Positions 13,211-26,971 of a stretch of 64,000 nucleotides of DNA are shown in pieces. Position numbers and translations under genes: made by a program. This stretch comes from Ectocarpus siliculosus (taxonomy: Eukaryota > Sar > Phaeophyceae > Ectocarpales > Ectocarpaceae), in contig FN649733.1 in the NCBI GenBank assembly GCA_000310025.1, positions 4,175,640 through 4,239,639 on the forward strand, given 5' to 3'. Below the pieces are notes generated by a model. That model was not told the DNA's origin. It ran no database searches and saw only the letters and a program-made list of their open reading frames with translations. Position 1 is the first letter of the stretch; each line of letters opens with the position of its first letter.

Positions 13211-15838
13211 ATCGTTGTCGATGTCTGTGAAGGGAAACAGGTTTAAAATTGCCTCAGTACAAATGTCGACCGTCAAGGTAGAAATGAACCTCGACGGTAA
13301 AAGGCTAACCCAGACACAGAGTAGTTCGGCGACCAAGAAAGACCCGGAAATATCGTTGACACTGCGGAAAAAATCTATAAAAGTAAATGCCAATCACGGT
13401 GCAACCACCAGCCGGCAACGGGAAGTAGATCCCGCCGTCGTAAGATGGTCGAGTCGTGAATGTTCAAGGCCAAGAGAGCCCCTTCCAGGCAGGGAAGGGT
13501 TGAACATATCTGCGAAGGTTGAAAATATCTACTGTAGGCTTCGGTACGGATTCATTTGACGTGTGTCAACAAGCGCTTCACCAGGCAGGTGGTGGGGTAA
13601 TGGGTTGTTGGTGATGGCTACGGCTGAGAAGGCCTTTGAGCATTCAAAGGATCAAGGCCACAACCACCTCGAGTCAACTTGAGGAAAATTATTATCTTTT
13701 CATTTGTACAAAGCTTCCAGCGTAACACGTAACGCCTATGAGGATCGTGGTCTAGCGGGTATCGAGTACGTTGGAAAACGATCGACTTGAGGTGTTCGAG
13801 CTCATCGTACTTCTTGAACCAAATACTTGGTATCGAGAACTGAAGCTTATCAGTGTCCTGTGTTTTCGTGTGATTGGGGCCTACAGTTGTTTTCGTGCCA
13901 GACGCGTGCCCATTGATAGATGATGGATCGGGCCTCTCAGAACAAATTCAACATAGAGGACAATGCACGAGCATTGTGACTCTCGTGTCAATGGTATACG
14001 CCGCAACTGAACGCATCAATATTCTGATTTCAAAGCAACTCATCCACAATGGTCGCGGGGTGTCACTGCTGCATAACCAGGCGGATGACAATGGACTTGG
14101 GAACCCGCAACTATCTTGAGAACGTCCTGCAGACGCCGGTGAAGTCTACCTCCGCCGAGGACAACTGGAAGAAGCTGAGGACGGGGATGTTTGTCGTGAG
14201 AGCAATGGCGAGAGAGGCAGCCGCGGCAGAGGACTTCCTCTCGGCCTACGAAACCAGGCAACGAGCGAAATCGGTGCGTACGTCAACCAAGAAGAAATGA
14301 TGCGGTGTACTGAGTCGCACCGCAAGTGCTCGCCTGCTGTGCACACGCCCCAGCCATGGACATTAGAGGCAGTCGACCCCGAAGCAGTCGAGATTGTTCA
14401 ACAAGTTCGTAGAGTTAGCAACAAGGTGCGACCGTTCAATCGGGTTGTTCTTGATCTTTATCTCACTCCCATGCTAACACTCCGACTCTTGCTAGTTCTC
14501 CGACCCTTCGGCGGAAAAGATGTGCTGTCAAGACGGCCGGGAGTATAGAAGCGGCCTGTATCGGTAGGATGCAGTGTTCGTGCTTTTCGTGTGGTGTGGT
14601 GAAGTCTTCGAAGTCTGCGTGCGCACCAAGCAGTATTCCTACACGATTGAACTAAACAACTGCCAATACGCCAGCAGTGAACGCCCCCCGAGAAATTGTT
14701 CGGATTGTGCAAAAACCACTACGACGGTACGTGCTTGTCTATGTTGTACCTCGGTGAGTTTGTCGGAGTCAGTCGGGGTGGCACGCAACCTCACCCCTTC
14801 GGCCGATGTGCCAGAACCAGAAAGGAGACGAGCGCTCCCCCGTGCACCCTCCGATCTTTGAGCGTAAAGGCGATTTAATGATCTCGTTCTTAAACATTTA
14901 TGGCGTGGTGGTGCAGACTCTCCTATTCGCGCCAACTCTCGGGTGTAATCGGTACACCCCCCCTCGTCTTTGTGGGCAGTGATCTTCGTCACATCCATTA
15001 GAGGAACAACCGCTTCGGTGTGGCTGCCGGGTTGTTTCGTCAGAGCGGACGACCCTCCTGGAAGAGTTACACGTTCCACATCCATAGGAAGAGCTTCGGT
15101 CCAAAGAAAGCGTAACAATCAGATAACACGGGTATGTCTGGTGGACCTGACAAGCCTTAATGGGAGTTCAGGCCACACACACATGCCCACAAATGGCGCA
15201 CAAGGCTGAGTAGACCTCTCCAGGGTTGGTAATTTCTTTTATCTCTTGGGTGTTCGCTGGGGTGCCGCGCAGCCTACTTAGTCTGTCCGGAAGGGTAATA
15301 TACGCTCAAAGCATGAATCAGAAACACATGTGCTTGGAAGAGCAATACGCTTTAAGGGTGCACCACAAATGCTATACCAGAAACGCTAAACACGAGTTGT
15401 TTATGCTGGAAAATTGCGACAAAACACGCTTGTTTTCTAACGATCACGGCAACAACGAGAAACTTCAGAAACGCTCGTTGATTTCTCGCGCATGAACGAA
15501 CGCCGCACCCATGCCATGCATCCATCCACGCCTTCTGCAAAATACCCACAGAGGTCGAGTCTGAGTAGATACTCCGGAGTACTGTGCTGTAGTTTGAAAA
15601 CAACCACAAACCGTCACATGAGCAACACCCGCTACTGATGTGTATTTTTCAAATGTATTCTGGTACCTACGGGGATTCAAACGATCAACCAGGGCGAGAG
15701 TTCCGTGGACAACGACAACAAGAAGTCCGAGCTGGATGACTTGTTGGAGGATATTGAGAACGGCGTCGATACTACTACGCAAGACCTTGTGAACACCACC
15801 ATCGCCAGAAAGTCCAGGTGACGCGGCGAGAATCAGCA

Positions 15839-15869
<31 letters not shown>

Positions 15870-18800
15870 GAGCTTCCTCAAAGGCCGGAACGTACGCTGT
15901 ACTGATGCGAATTCCTGAAGGTCCGAAATAGGACATCCGTCAAAGGATTCCACGTTTGACAGCGAAACAATATGATTTATGCCGTTTGGGCGTTCTATGT
16001 ATGACCGAATTTTCCTCGTAATAAGATGACACTATCGAGGAAGTATTAGTTTGGTATGCTGTCATGTAGGAACAGCCCGCCTGGCTTGAACACGCCCGGG
16101 GTTGTCTCTTCTATTATCAGGGCGGTGTTGGCAACGAGTGATACGTGTTCGGCACCTCTCGACTGCATGGCCAATCAATTAAACTTGTCCTTATCTTCAA
16201 ACCGCTGGGGGAACTTAGTTGACGGGTGGTAGGCTTACTAGAGTGGGTGGATTGTTACTTTACGCCGGAAACGGTAGCCTCCTACGGTTACACGAAAGAT
16301 GCTGAGACCGGCTGAAAAATGGTTAACTGGAGTTGGCTCGCTGATGTGTTAGGCTGTTGGAGGCGAATCGCAGTACTGTAGTTGTTCGTGGCTGAGATGT
16401 TCGTGATACGCGGAAAAATCTCTCTCCGTTTTATTAGGAAAAAATCGAAAAACAATTGGATCCACCCACCCTGACCACTAACCCCCACATGACACCCTTC
16501 GAAAATACAGTAGCGCGGCAGCGTACGCCCAGGACGGCGAATCGAATCGCTTCAGCAACTTCAATCGGAACCTCATCCTAGGGCAACAGCTGGTGGGTTC
16601 GGAAACGTGATGTATTCTTCACACTTGTTATGGACAGAAGGGCCAAGTGTGCTTAGTAGGAAAATACATCAAACACCTGCATTGTTCGAATCTGTTCGTT
16701 GACTAGTCTTCACGGAAAAGAACGAATCTGAATTTAGTGCCCGCTGGACGCTTCTTCACTTCGAACGTAGTCAGGCATGTGGACACATGGCTTCCTTGAA
16801 CCAGCTCACACTGAACCCCTGACCCTTTCGTCTCGACCGCGTTGGTGTGGTGTATTTTCTGCAGTGTCATGAAGGTGACGACCAAGATAAAGCTCATATT
16901 CCATTTGGGGGCGTTGGTTTGCATTGTATTGAAAGCTGATTTCAGGTTGTTCTGCGTGATGGCAGGTGGCAAAGACCTTGTCGCGCGGGGATCTTCGCAA
17001 GGATCCGGATCGGTTGAGTGTCAGGGTGAGTGACTTCCACACATCATTGGCGCAAAAAGCTACTTAACTTAGCGCGTCGTGCACGGCGATGTAGGAGCAA
17101 ACCGCCTGCAATGTTTGTAGAGACATGTATACACCGAATCGGTGTACGATCGGGTACAACAAACCATTAGGAACTATCCTGCCTATAAGCAGAAAACAGA
17201 GCCGAGCGAAGGGCTTCCCTCGCTCTTTATTTTGGTAGTAAACCCTTACGCTTAGCGCCTTGTCGACCATAAAATATGTGTTGGTGGTGTCGGTGGTGTG
17301 GGTTCGGGGGTAGTATTGACTGGTTTTCCCCACACATTTACCCGGTTGTCTCCATGTGTTGTTGCATCACCCAAAGCTTGTTTGAGGTGGAGGAGAAGTC
17401 TACTACGAGGGAGAACAATGAGGCAGCCTACTTGGAATTTGTGTTGATGAACCTTGGTGGAAATATTGTTGACATGTTTATTGTGTCGAGTAGGCAGCTG
17501 TGGGTGTCGAGACAGAGGGCGGACGACGTACCCGCAGTGCTCTCAACAAAGGATGCACGTGCGCTACCATTCGACGCATGAATTCTCACCCTCAGGAGTT
17601 GCGCGACTTGGTGTCCGAGCACAAGACGCCCGACAAAATAATGGAACTCACAACGGTGGAGGAGAGAGCCGCCCACGAGGTGTCCGAGCACAAACCACCC
17701 GAGAAAACTCTGGAACTCACAACACCAGGGGAGAGAGCCGCCGGGGCGGGACAAGAGGATAAGGAGGAGCACGATGTCAGCCCCGTCCAAGACGACGTCT
17801 GCGAGATGATGCTTATCCCCAGGCTACCAATCTTGGACGAGGTAAGCGCTCGAAAGTCGGAATATTTTGTGCAACCCAGACGCGTGCAGCACCCTGCTTG
17901 CTCTCCTCGGATATTGGGTGAAGTGAAACGTTTACGGTAACATCGGTGTCTGCTGTTTGCGGGTGTTTTGCCGATGTTTCGAGAACAGCGTTCCCTCTTG
18001 TGTCGGACGCGTTTTGGAAAATAAGCCTCTTGATTAGGCCACGCTACGGCCCTAGTCTAGCGACTAGACACACGTCCCTGGATCAGCGCCAAGATGTTCC
18101 TGCGATATTATATTGCCTGAACGTTGGCAACTTACTGTAGTGGAGTTTGTGGTATCATGGCCAAAACTTCTCTCCAGTTCCCATTGTAACTTGCAACAAT
18201 TACAAGGAAACCGTGTGCGCTGATCAAACGCGATACACTCGGTCATATCTTGGTTAGATCGCAAACGATATATGGCCATGCGATCGTCATTCAACGCCAG
18301 TCCTACGACATTGTGTCGACGGCCAGGCCGACGAAGCCGGTCCAATGAGATTGTGGCCTCACCTTCGGCGAGCTCTGTAACACCTTTGTATGTGCTCGAC
18401 TACGAAACTTGTCCTGCAACGTGCACAGAGCGTCGTCGGAAATGTGGCCTCGCTGCTAGCTGACGGTCAGTTCCTGAAGTGGGAGTTCAATGTCTTCGCA
18501 CTGGAGGAGCGAAGCCAAGGACACTCACTCTGGTGAGATTCCTGGCGCCGGGGTAGTTCGTCGGATGGGTTCAGCAACAAGGAAGTCTAGATTTCTGTTT
18601 TACCGGTGGTACCGTGTCGCTCAAAGCTTTCTGGTCAGTGAAGGAGAATAAGAACCATTGTGCGGGTTGCTGGGTGTAGATGTTGAGTGGTGCAACAGAA
18701 CACACCTTCGCCCTCAGGAGGCACAACGTTAAGGGCAACTACTCCCTCAGGTCAATGTCACGTGCCCGCTCACGGTTCAGCACCATGTTCGTTCCCCGTA

Positions 18801-21800
18801 CCGTTACGCAGGACGGCAATATTTACCCGTCCTTCGATCGTTGCGAGTTTCGTCTCAATTGATGTGGTTTTGTGCGTGTTTTCAACCCCTTTAGTCACCC
18901 TGGAAATACCAAACAAACAGGAGATACGAAACAAAGGAGAGCCACCGCGGCAACTTTGCTCTCTCTTCCCATACCCCGAAAAAAAAACACTTTAGCTTTA
19001 TATCCTACCGTACTCACTTCATAACATACCCGCACAGGTTTTGTGACACTAAACGTGACATCACCCCCCTTGCACTATTCTCATGGGTCAACTGCCCCAG
19101 GTTTGCGGCGATGTCAGCATTCTCGCACTACAACCTGATCGGAGCGTTCGGTCTCAGCGTGGACCGGTTGAGCCAGCTATTTCTGTGCGTTGAGGCAACC
19201 TACTGCTTCAGTCCGGAGAAACCCAACTCGTACCACACGCACGTTCACGCTGCGGACGTCACGCTAACCGTGAGTGTTCGTACTATTCTGCCGATCTCAT
19301 CGTTGTATCATGTGAAACGAACAGTCACTTCCTCAGCGAGATTCTGAGTGAGACAGGCTCCCAAAAGCTAGTTATTCTGAGTGCGTCTTGTGTTCGACAG
19401 TGGTGGCGCGGTCATCCGCTTGTAGCGCGACTCTTAAGCCATCGGAAAATATCGAAAACGACACGGCGCTTTCGAATTACCAGTGCATTATTTCCGCAAC
19501 TATTCCACGGGAACTTCGATTCAAAGCTTTTCGAGTTAGTCAAGAATATTTGTGGTGTTTTTGGCGCTTCTGTCGGGGTTCCCTCGGGCCATTTTGACAC
19601 AACCTCTGAGCATGAGCCTCAATGGAATCCTTAATCACAAGTCGGACCAAACGTGATCACTTCGGGTGAAGAGCCTCCCGATGGTACAATCCATGAGAGC
19701 GCACATCCAAATGGCAAAACATGTGAGATCACAGCTGGCTCTAAGCTCCAGTCACAGATAACACCGCAGTGTTGGAGACTATTTACAGCTATCAACAGGG
19801 GTGCGCCACAAACAACCCATTGAAGAATCCTTCCGAGTCTGTTCCCTATCACCTGGCGTCCGCTATTCCCTCGTCCGTCCTCCTGCGAATTAGGTTTCCC
19901 ACTTCTTGTCGGTGGATTCAATCGCTAACACTGTTCGAAGCACCCATGGGCTGGCTCTCCTCATGGCGGCGATCATGCACGACTACCGACACCCGGGGGT
20001 GAGTTCAATGTAATGCCGAGTGGGTAACGTACACCAGGTAAATGCCAATGCCGAGTACATGAATACACGAAGCTACACCCAAGGCGGGGTTCAAACGGGA
20101 ATGACTCGACTGCATCCGAGGGAAAAGTGGTAATGTTGAATTAGTCGACACCCGGGGCTGAAACCATCATGAATAACCGTCCGGGGGTGACTTGCTGATA
20201 CCGGATAGCTGAAGCTACACTTCGGAGCGAGTCATGTGCACAAGAGATCGCGGCACGAGTGGTCTTGGCTTCAGTCGTTCTCTTGGTTGTCTTCTACGCC
20301 TTACATGGGGCCTGAAAACTCGAGGAGTCACGGGGTTGGGGCATTTGACGTACCTTTGGTTTGCATAGTTGACCGAATCCGCCGTTCTCTCCTGTACAGA
20401 AAGGGTTTAACTTCACGACAGCATGCATCTCGAGTAGTCGTCTCACGACATCTCAGCCTAGTCTACCTCCGCAGAGTACCTACGTAACGCCAAGGCGCGC
20501 CCAAGCAACCCAGGTTGTTTCGTTATCGCCCCCGTCTTGTCAGTGACAAAACGAGCCATGCACGAACAACGAGTTCTAGAGGAAAGTATGCAGCGAGGGC
20601 GAGGGTCATGAACATGTGGATGGGGGACGGTGACCTGGATGCTGATAGGCGAGAGAGTGGGAAATGTTGAAAACACAACCTGAAACACGGTACGTGTGAT
20701 GCGAAATTAAGCTTACCAACATTTACCCAAAACCAAAGATGTCGAGGACTCACAAAACTCGGGACAATACAGTACATGAGGGCAAGGTTAAAACGCTTGA
20801 GTCGAGCATTAGCTGGTGGGACATACAGCCAACAAGTCGCCTTCGCTGTCATACATGTATCCGCGTTGGGAACCACATATTAACCAAAGCAACATCGAGC
20901 ACTTCCTGGAGAACGAAAAGAAACTTGTGCATGGACGAATTGTAACAGACAAAATGTGTTCAACATCGCGACATGCGGTTCTGCTAACCGCGGTACCGTC
21001 CCAATCAACGATCTCGTCTGGATCTTTTTCGACAATGTGGCCAAAAAGCATTGGCGGTCACGTTTGGGCCTTTCCGAGCCATTCGGGGTCAAGCTTCGTT
21101 CCCACGCGAGGGGGGTGTTTATGCAACCGGCGAAACTCATCTTGCACAACCATTCAGTAGCCGAACACGATACCTGCGTGTTAAGCCACTATTGAAATTT
21201 GAAGACAATCGACCATGCCGAAACACGACGTACATCATGATTGCCGTTTTGTTCTGATGCACAGGTCAACAATGGATACCTCGTGCGCGACCTTGACCCT
21301 CTGGCGGTGGTGTACAACGACGCCTCCGTGCTGGAAAACTTCCACGCGGCAGAGGGGTTCAAGATGGTGCTCGACCCAACCTTTGATATCCTGAAGGTGA
21401 TCGTCATTGTGTTGTTCTTGAACGTGGTTCTGTGCTGACGTCGGCGATGAAGACGAGAATCAACACCGAGGCGTTGATTTACTTCGCAGTCATTGGTTAT
21501 GTGCCTGTTTCCCGAGGCGCTTTTCATAACGGGTGGCACCGCCAAATGAGCCCACAGTTGTTTGTCGGAGCAACTCCCACTCCGTAGCCACTCCGTCGTC
21601 TCAGTGTGATATCATGTCGGCATGGGTGCCTCGTTCACTGGCGGCAGGGGTGGAAGCCGGAGGACATCCAGTTCTTCCGACATGCGTTCGTCAAGTGTAT
21701 CCTCGCCACAGACTTGGCTCTGTCACTGGAGTACGTGTCGAAGTTCCAGAGCTTGACCTCAACGATCAACGTGGAGCTCGGTAGTGGTAGTGGTACAGCG

Positions 21801-24609
21801 AAACCGAGTGAGTGATCGAAAGCGTACGATACGATACGAGCGAATAGTGATCGTCGGAGTTGACATATCTCTGGTGCTTTTGGGACACCATTCCAGCCTG
21901 TTAAGGAATGCAATGGTGGCCGAACCTCAGTGCGTAGTCGTCCAAGCCCAAGGTCACGTTGTAACTATGCGGTCGTCGTCGATGTCGTTGATTTTGCAAT
22001 TGGCGCCCAGAGTTGTTGTACGTTCAGGTATCGCTGCTGGCGTGAACAGTTCCCGCACGCAATCGATCATTGAATGTCGGTTTCCCGACGTGCATTCCTT
22101 GCCAACCCCTAACATGAGAAGCGAAATTCCGGGGACTGTCCGAAAGTCCACGTAATCGGCATGCACAGGATCTCGTCGCCTTGAGTTTGAACGTTTAGCC
22201 TATCGAGGCGTTGAAACAGGCTGCTAGCAGATGGGAGCTCTTCCATCTATACGCGCAGCATCCAAAGTTAGCTAGGAGGACAGAGTGGCTTCGATAGCAA
22301 TGCAGACCACGACACGAATACCTGGCTAGTTTCTGAGGCTTGAACTTGATGTGTCCCTGGCGATTTGAACGATTCTTGGCCTGCGGCGTCAGGTGGAAAA
22401 CCAAGCGGTGGCGAGAACAACAGCATCCAGGTCCAAATCCTGGTGCTGCAGATGGTCCTGAAGGTACGTTTGTGGTTACCGTTCCCATCGAGTGTTTGCC
22501 ATATTTTCTCTTCTCTCAAGCATTTCTGCTGGTCTCCATCTGGACGTATCTCTTCGCGTACCAATACCATCTATAGTATTCCATGGTCAACATACTCGGA
22601 ATCGAATCCACACCATCTCCATAACGTAATCTTGTTTTAATCACGGAGACGCAAGGTTGTGGCTAGTGGTGCGCCCTCTGTGTTCTTTTGAATACTACTG
22701 CTCAATGCTCGAGCACGATGGATAGTTACTCAAAACGTTGCCTTCATCACTTGCCTTCGTCCAGAGAATAAGGCGCAGGAATTTCCTCAACCTACGGCCA
22801 GCCTGTAGGTCTAAGGCACACATATATTCCTGTGGAATCATACTTGTCGGAAAAGGCTGCACGGAGTTGACCCTACGTTCAAACGCCTCTGTCGGAAACC
22901 AAGATTTGACGCCCTGAGGTGGTCGAGGTGACCGTACCTCATGAACACTGACTGTCCACGAGTCTCCTTGTAACTACACCATGTTGCTCGGTACCATATG
23001 GGCTGACTATAACGTTTCACCTGTTGTCCAGTGTTACCCAGTGTTAACCTCATGTTGTGACTACTTACTGGCCCTTGCGAACGCGAGCTAGTAGTTTCCC
23101 CCCTGAAATTAGTCGACATTGCTCGCTCTCCAACGTGTGCTCGTTGGAACTGCCCCTGCCGACGCAACCTGTTGCTCGCCTACACCATAATCTTACCGCA
23201 GGTTTCTCATATATTGGCGGTACTCAGGGTTTGGGCGCCACAAAATAAAGCCATACCAGAATTGTTCGGCTTCTTTCATTCCGTACCCTTGCTTGAAATC
23301 TGCTGGGAGACTGCGTATGCGATTCTTTTGCCCCCTCCCCCTCCTCCCGCCCTCCCCCTCCCCCCCCTCCTCTCTTACGCAACTAACCTTGCAAGCCGTC
23401 CCGGCTCTTAAAGGGCACGTCTCCGGCACAGAACCTTCTCCAAAACCCGAAAGTTTCGTTCACCTTTGCGGGGTACGGGAATCGACGATAAATCGACGAA
23501 CGTATGGCATGCTCTCTCATGTTGGCGTTTCATATGCTTCCCCTCAGGTTGCCGACGTGGCCCACCCTTGCAAGCCGTGGGAGGTCCACCACAAGTGGTC
23601 TGAGCTCGTCACCGAAGAGTTCTTCAAGCAGGTCAGGCATTCTACAATCGGCAATAGGTTTCTCATACATCATTTTCAGCATTCTGTGTGTCTGGAATAT
23701 TAAAAAGATGTATCGATCCCTGTCTGTCCTTCTGCAACTTCTGTAGGTCGGGTCACGCTGTGGTCGAAGCTACCAACCAGTAGCTGCCTTTGTTCAACCA
23801 CAGCAGTAGTAGAAAACGCCTCAATTTTCACCAACCACTACGTTTTCCTCTACATTATTAGTGCAATCACCCTGCCGTTCTATTCGTCTATGTTTTCATG
23901 GTTGGTTCTGCAGGGCGATAAGGAGGCTGCCAGGGGCTTGGCGGTGTCCCCGCTGTGCGATCGACGGGATCAAAACCTGCCGAAGAGCCAGTGCGACTTC
24001 ATCGACTTTATCGTGCGACCTTGCGTCACCATCTTCTCAATGTACTGCAAGGTGCGCAAGGCCTCTGCCGTGCGCTGATGTCAGAACGTCCTACAGTACA
24101 TATCCTTCTCCGGCACCTGTGCGGTATCGTGAAATTTGTAGCTCGCATGCATTCCTTATGCACCCAGAAGGGGTAGAAGCGGGTTTCGGACCTCCATCTG
24201 CCTGTGATATTCCCACTTCCGAAAACAATCATAATCCAATTTCGCGTGCCTACATACTACAGCATCGAACAAATAAAAATAATGAATTGATTATGTAGCA
24301 ATTCTCTAACTGTTTTTATGTTCTTGTTGATCAACAACCAGCGGGCGAGAGGTCAAAAACAACAGTGACTCTCCGGGTTTTTTAATGTCATCCTTTCAAC
24401 ATCAATAAGCGTGCTGTATGGAGCGTAATGGCACGGCGAGAAGCGTCTACAACGGTCCTGTACTCGTTCTACTATTGTACATGCAGGTGACGACTTGGAA
24501 TGATCAGCTTGACAGCAACTTCCGCGCGTGGAGGGCTCTCTTCGAACAACAGGGAGGCAACGCCCGCAGGCCGACTAGCCCGGCCGACAAGCGCCGCAGC
24601 TTGCGATAA
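7878..24609 (+). CDS. Membrane-anchored class I 3',5'-cyclic nucleotide phosphodiesterase
   Basis: Hydrolyses cAMP and/or cGMP at a membrane. Exons joining in phase: 7878-8452, 8837-8947, 10159-10328, 10822-11027, (unresolved join), 12401-12508, 12964-13130, 14081-14273, 15693-15817, 17377-17440, 17596-17841, 18429-18532, 19101-19304, 19941-19998, 21265-21396, 21648-21807, 22393-22463, 23548-23631, 23914-24051, 24487-24609 (TAA). The N-terminus is Gly/Ser-rich and disordered. Exon 10159-10328 encodes two hydrophobic helices. The catalytic domain shows WEFNVFALEER, YHTHVHAADV (general-acid and metal His), IMHDYRHPG (metal His-Asp), YNDASVLENFH, ILATDL, VADVAHPCKPW (metal Asp), EEFFKQGDKE and SQCDFIDF with the invariant Gln. 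All core residues are present; the usual HN is HT. Exon 8837-8947 appears to use a GC donor. A strong GTGAGT at 19270 would drop about 12 residues before the HD motif, so I chose the donor at 19305. Protein about 1,000-1,060 residues. Substrate preference cannot be read from the sequence. Confidence 0.88.
8701..8750 (+). repeat. CAG/CTG microsatellite
   Basis: CAGCAGCAACAGCAGCAACA and neighbouring units run into a CTG cluster, forming a small self-complementary triplet repeat. It lies in the intron just upstream of the phosphodiesterase exon at 8837. Confidence 0.8.
13173..13210 (+). repeat. (GTT)n microsatellite
   Basis: About twelve GTT units follow the exon ending at 13130, within the phosphodiesterase intron. 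A second tract of the same repeat is at 15839-15869. Confidence 0.9.
15839..15869 (+). repeat. (GTT)n microsatellite
   Basis: About ten GTT units begin some 20 bp after the donor of the exon ending at 15817, again just downstream of a phosphodiesterase exon. Confidence 0.9.
17611..17748 (+). repeat. 69-bp in-frame coding duplication in the phosphodiesterase
   Basis: Two adjacent 69-bp units (17611-17679 and 17680-17748) each encode 23 residues of the pattern VSEHK-P-(D/E)K-(M/L)ELTT-ERAA. They share about three quarters of their residues. The insert lies in the linker between the N-terminal helices and the catalytic domain and keeps the frame. Confidence 0.85.
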
Positions 24610-26971
24610 GGATACCGCCAGAAAACTATTGAGCACAATGGTGCGTCTCGTATGAATGAAGTAGGTGGCAATACGAGCATCCTAAAGAGCTTGATGTCAC
24701 CCGCGTACATTCATGCTAAAGGACGGACAGGAAACATATTTCTTCCTGGAAGGACTGTAGAGCGTGCGGCAATCAAATGCGAAACCTGCAGTGAAAGGAG
24801 AATGCCGATATCGCGATCGAGTGAGTATCTGAAACCTGCACACAGTGAATGGAGAATGCCGACATCGCCATCGAGTGAAGATCCGAGATGGCCGGACCAA
24901 GTACCTTCACCCCAGCGATACCGCGGGTTCTTATGTGCATTTGTGTGTGTGTGAGGAAATGACGTTGCCGTGGTGTATCCTCGGCGGTGAATGCGCCCCG
25001 ACCTACATACGTGCAGCGGGGGTGCACGGATAGAATATGCGATGCTACGTCTTCCATATTTGGTGAACGTTCTTTCTTGCTGTACGCATTTGATTTATTT
25101 TGTTTCGAATATGTTTGACATCGTGGACCGAGCAGGAGCGGTGAGGCTCCTGACATGTAGGTACTTATTTACGCTGCATCTCATTTGCGGATATGTCTCG
25201 AGCGACGTCTGGGAGCTTTACTCCAGGAGACTGATATGTTCTCTACGTAGAGGCTTCCTTCACTTCTCCAACATTTACCTTGAACGGTTGTCTAATCACT
25301 TACTCAGTCCGACGCGGTTTTGCGCGGCTTCAACAACTTTGAGCTCCATTGCCTCCAGCGTTGGGCAGTGTCAGTTTTCGTTGTCTCAACCCCCAACACG
25401 TGGGTTCTCACGACGCCGTGTGGTTCCTATGCATATCGCGACCAATTTCCTTGTAGAACTTGCCTATAGCCATCAACTCGGAGCTCCGTTCAAACTCCAA
25501 CAGGTTGAACACCGTTTGGAGGCCCCGGAGGCTGTGTATCTACTTCCAATAGTCTCCTGCCAACTGGCGGGCACGGTACCAAAGCACCTGCATTTGGAGG
25601 ACACGGCGTTGGTATGAAATACAGCAGACCAGGTCCCTGTTTGTGTCAAGCTCGTCTGTCCGGCGCAAATACACCTGCAACAAGTGGGCACTGACGGCTG
25701 TTTCATCCCCGTTTCAATGTGTCAATCTGGTCTCGTTGTCCAAGCTTGTCTCGTGGACTTGTTTTTTCTGTGTCCCCATTGTCCCCATACGTGAACGGTT
25801 TGAGTAGTTCATTGGACAAGAAGGAGGGGCGGCACGAAGTGCATTCCGGCGTTGGGAGAAAACCTACTGCTTGGATGATAGATAGAGTGACAGTTAAGTC
25901 CCTTCTACGCACGCCGCGGCAACAAGATCCCATTTGTAGCAGAAAATGGCTGGGGAAAACAGACCCCGCCTGCGCAAATTGCTAGCGATGACGCTGACAA
26001 TGACGACGCCAGTCCCGGTTCTAGTCTCCGCGACGACAATACAACGTGAGCAACCAACGCATCGACGCAGGGTTTGTGGCAAGCTCTGGGTGATCGCAGT
26101 AGAGAGGCTTCATTGATCCCAAGCTGGGTACGGATTATTATAACGTTCGGCGGAAATATTACAACAGGAACAAGACGATACGATATTGTCCCGAGAAATA
26201 CAACATAGCTCGTTCCCCACAGCCGAGCAATGTCCACCTGTCACCTTGATCCGTGTCAAGTACTGACACAAGTGCACAACAAGAGGGGGATAGCCTGCAG
26301 GGCCGCACAAAACCCACACAAAAGGACAACGACGGCGACAGCACGAACACGCGAAAACACCTGAAAAACAACTTTAAAGACCCTTACATCCGAATGCGTT
26401 TCAACCTGTGCTGCATAAACTCATGCTACCCTCGGTGAATAACCAGGACCGACAACAAGAACACCGGTGTCAGCAGCATGTAGCACCTGGTGTGAACCAA
26501 AGCAAGGGGTTCTTGGGAAGCACAATGTACAAAAGTGCCCCCGTATTTCCATCCTCCTACACTCCCCCCGTCCCCTCCTTAACGTACAGACTCAATACGC
26601 GGACACTCTTTCGATTCTCAGAAGGCGAGACCAATCGATATGGGAAACAGCAACATTCATACAAGGAAAGCCCTGTCGCAAACATGGATATATAATGGGC
26701 CTCAGCCGGAAACATAAACATGTATTTGTCAAGGTCTCTTCATGGCATTAACCACATTGCAACACAATCGATAAATAGAATGCGGACAACGTCACAAAAC
26801 CCCTACTTCATAGGGTACGATACTTGGAACGGCGTGGCGTTAATTTGAAACCAAAATCCCACGCATTAGAAGAGTAAAACAAAACACAACAGTACCCAGC
26901 ACTTACACATAACCTCGCCCATTCATCGACAAACCAACCAATCAAATCATGCAATGGATCTTTCGCGCCTT
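24610..26971. other. Convergent intergenic region
   Basis: This separates the 3' end of the phosphodiesterase gene from the 3' end of the minus-strand gene ending at 26972. It contains an imperfect direct duplication at about 24779-24886. A 208-codon plus ORF at 24991-25617 has no domain-like content and I do not support it as a gene. No polyadenylation signal stands out. Confidence 0.5.
24779..24886 (+). repeat. Imperfect tandem duplication, unit about 52-56 bp
   Basis: The segments GAAACCTGCAGTGAAAGGAG and GAAACCTGCACACAGTGAAT each lead into GGAGAATGCCGA(T/C)ATCGC and (G/C)ATCGAGTGA. Two copies lie head to tail in the probable 3' region of the phosphodiesterase gene. Confidence 0.75.

Noticed and set aside
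16946-17025. Exon-like segment with a strong GTGAGT donor inside the phosphodiesterase gene
   Set aside because: Its end phase (1) fits no later exon, while joining 15817 directly to 17377 and 17440 to 17596 is in phase throughout.
24991-25617. 208-codon plus-strand ORF after the phosphodiesterase
   Set aside because: The composition is not protein-like, and there is no ATG context or splice support.
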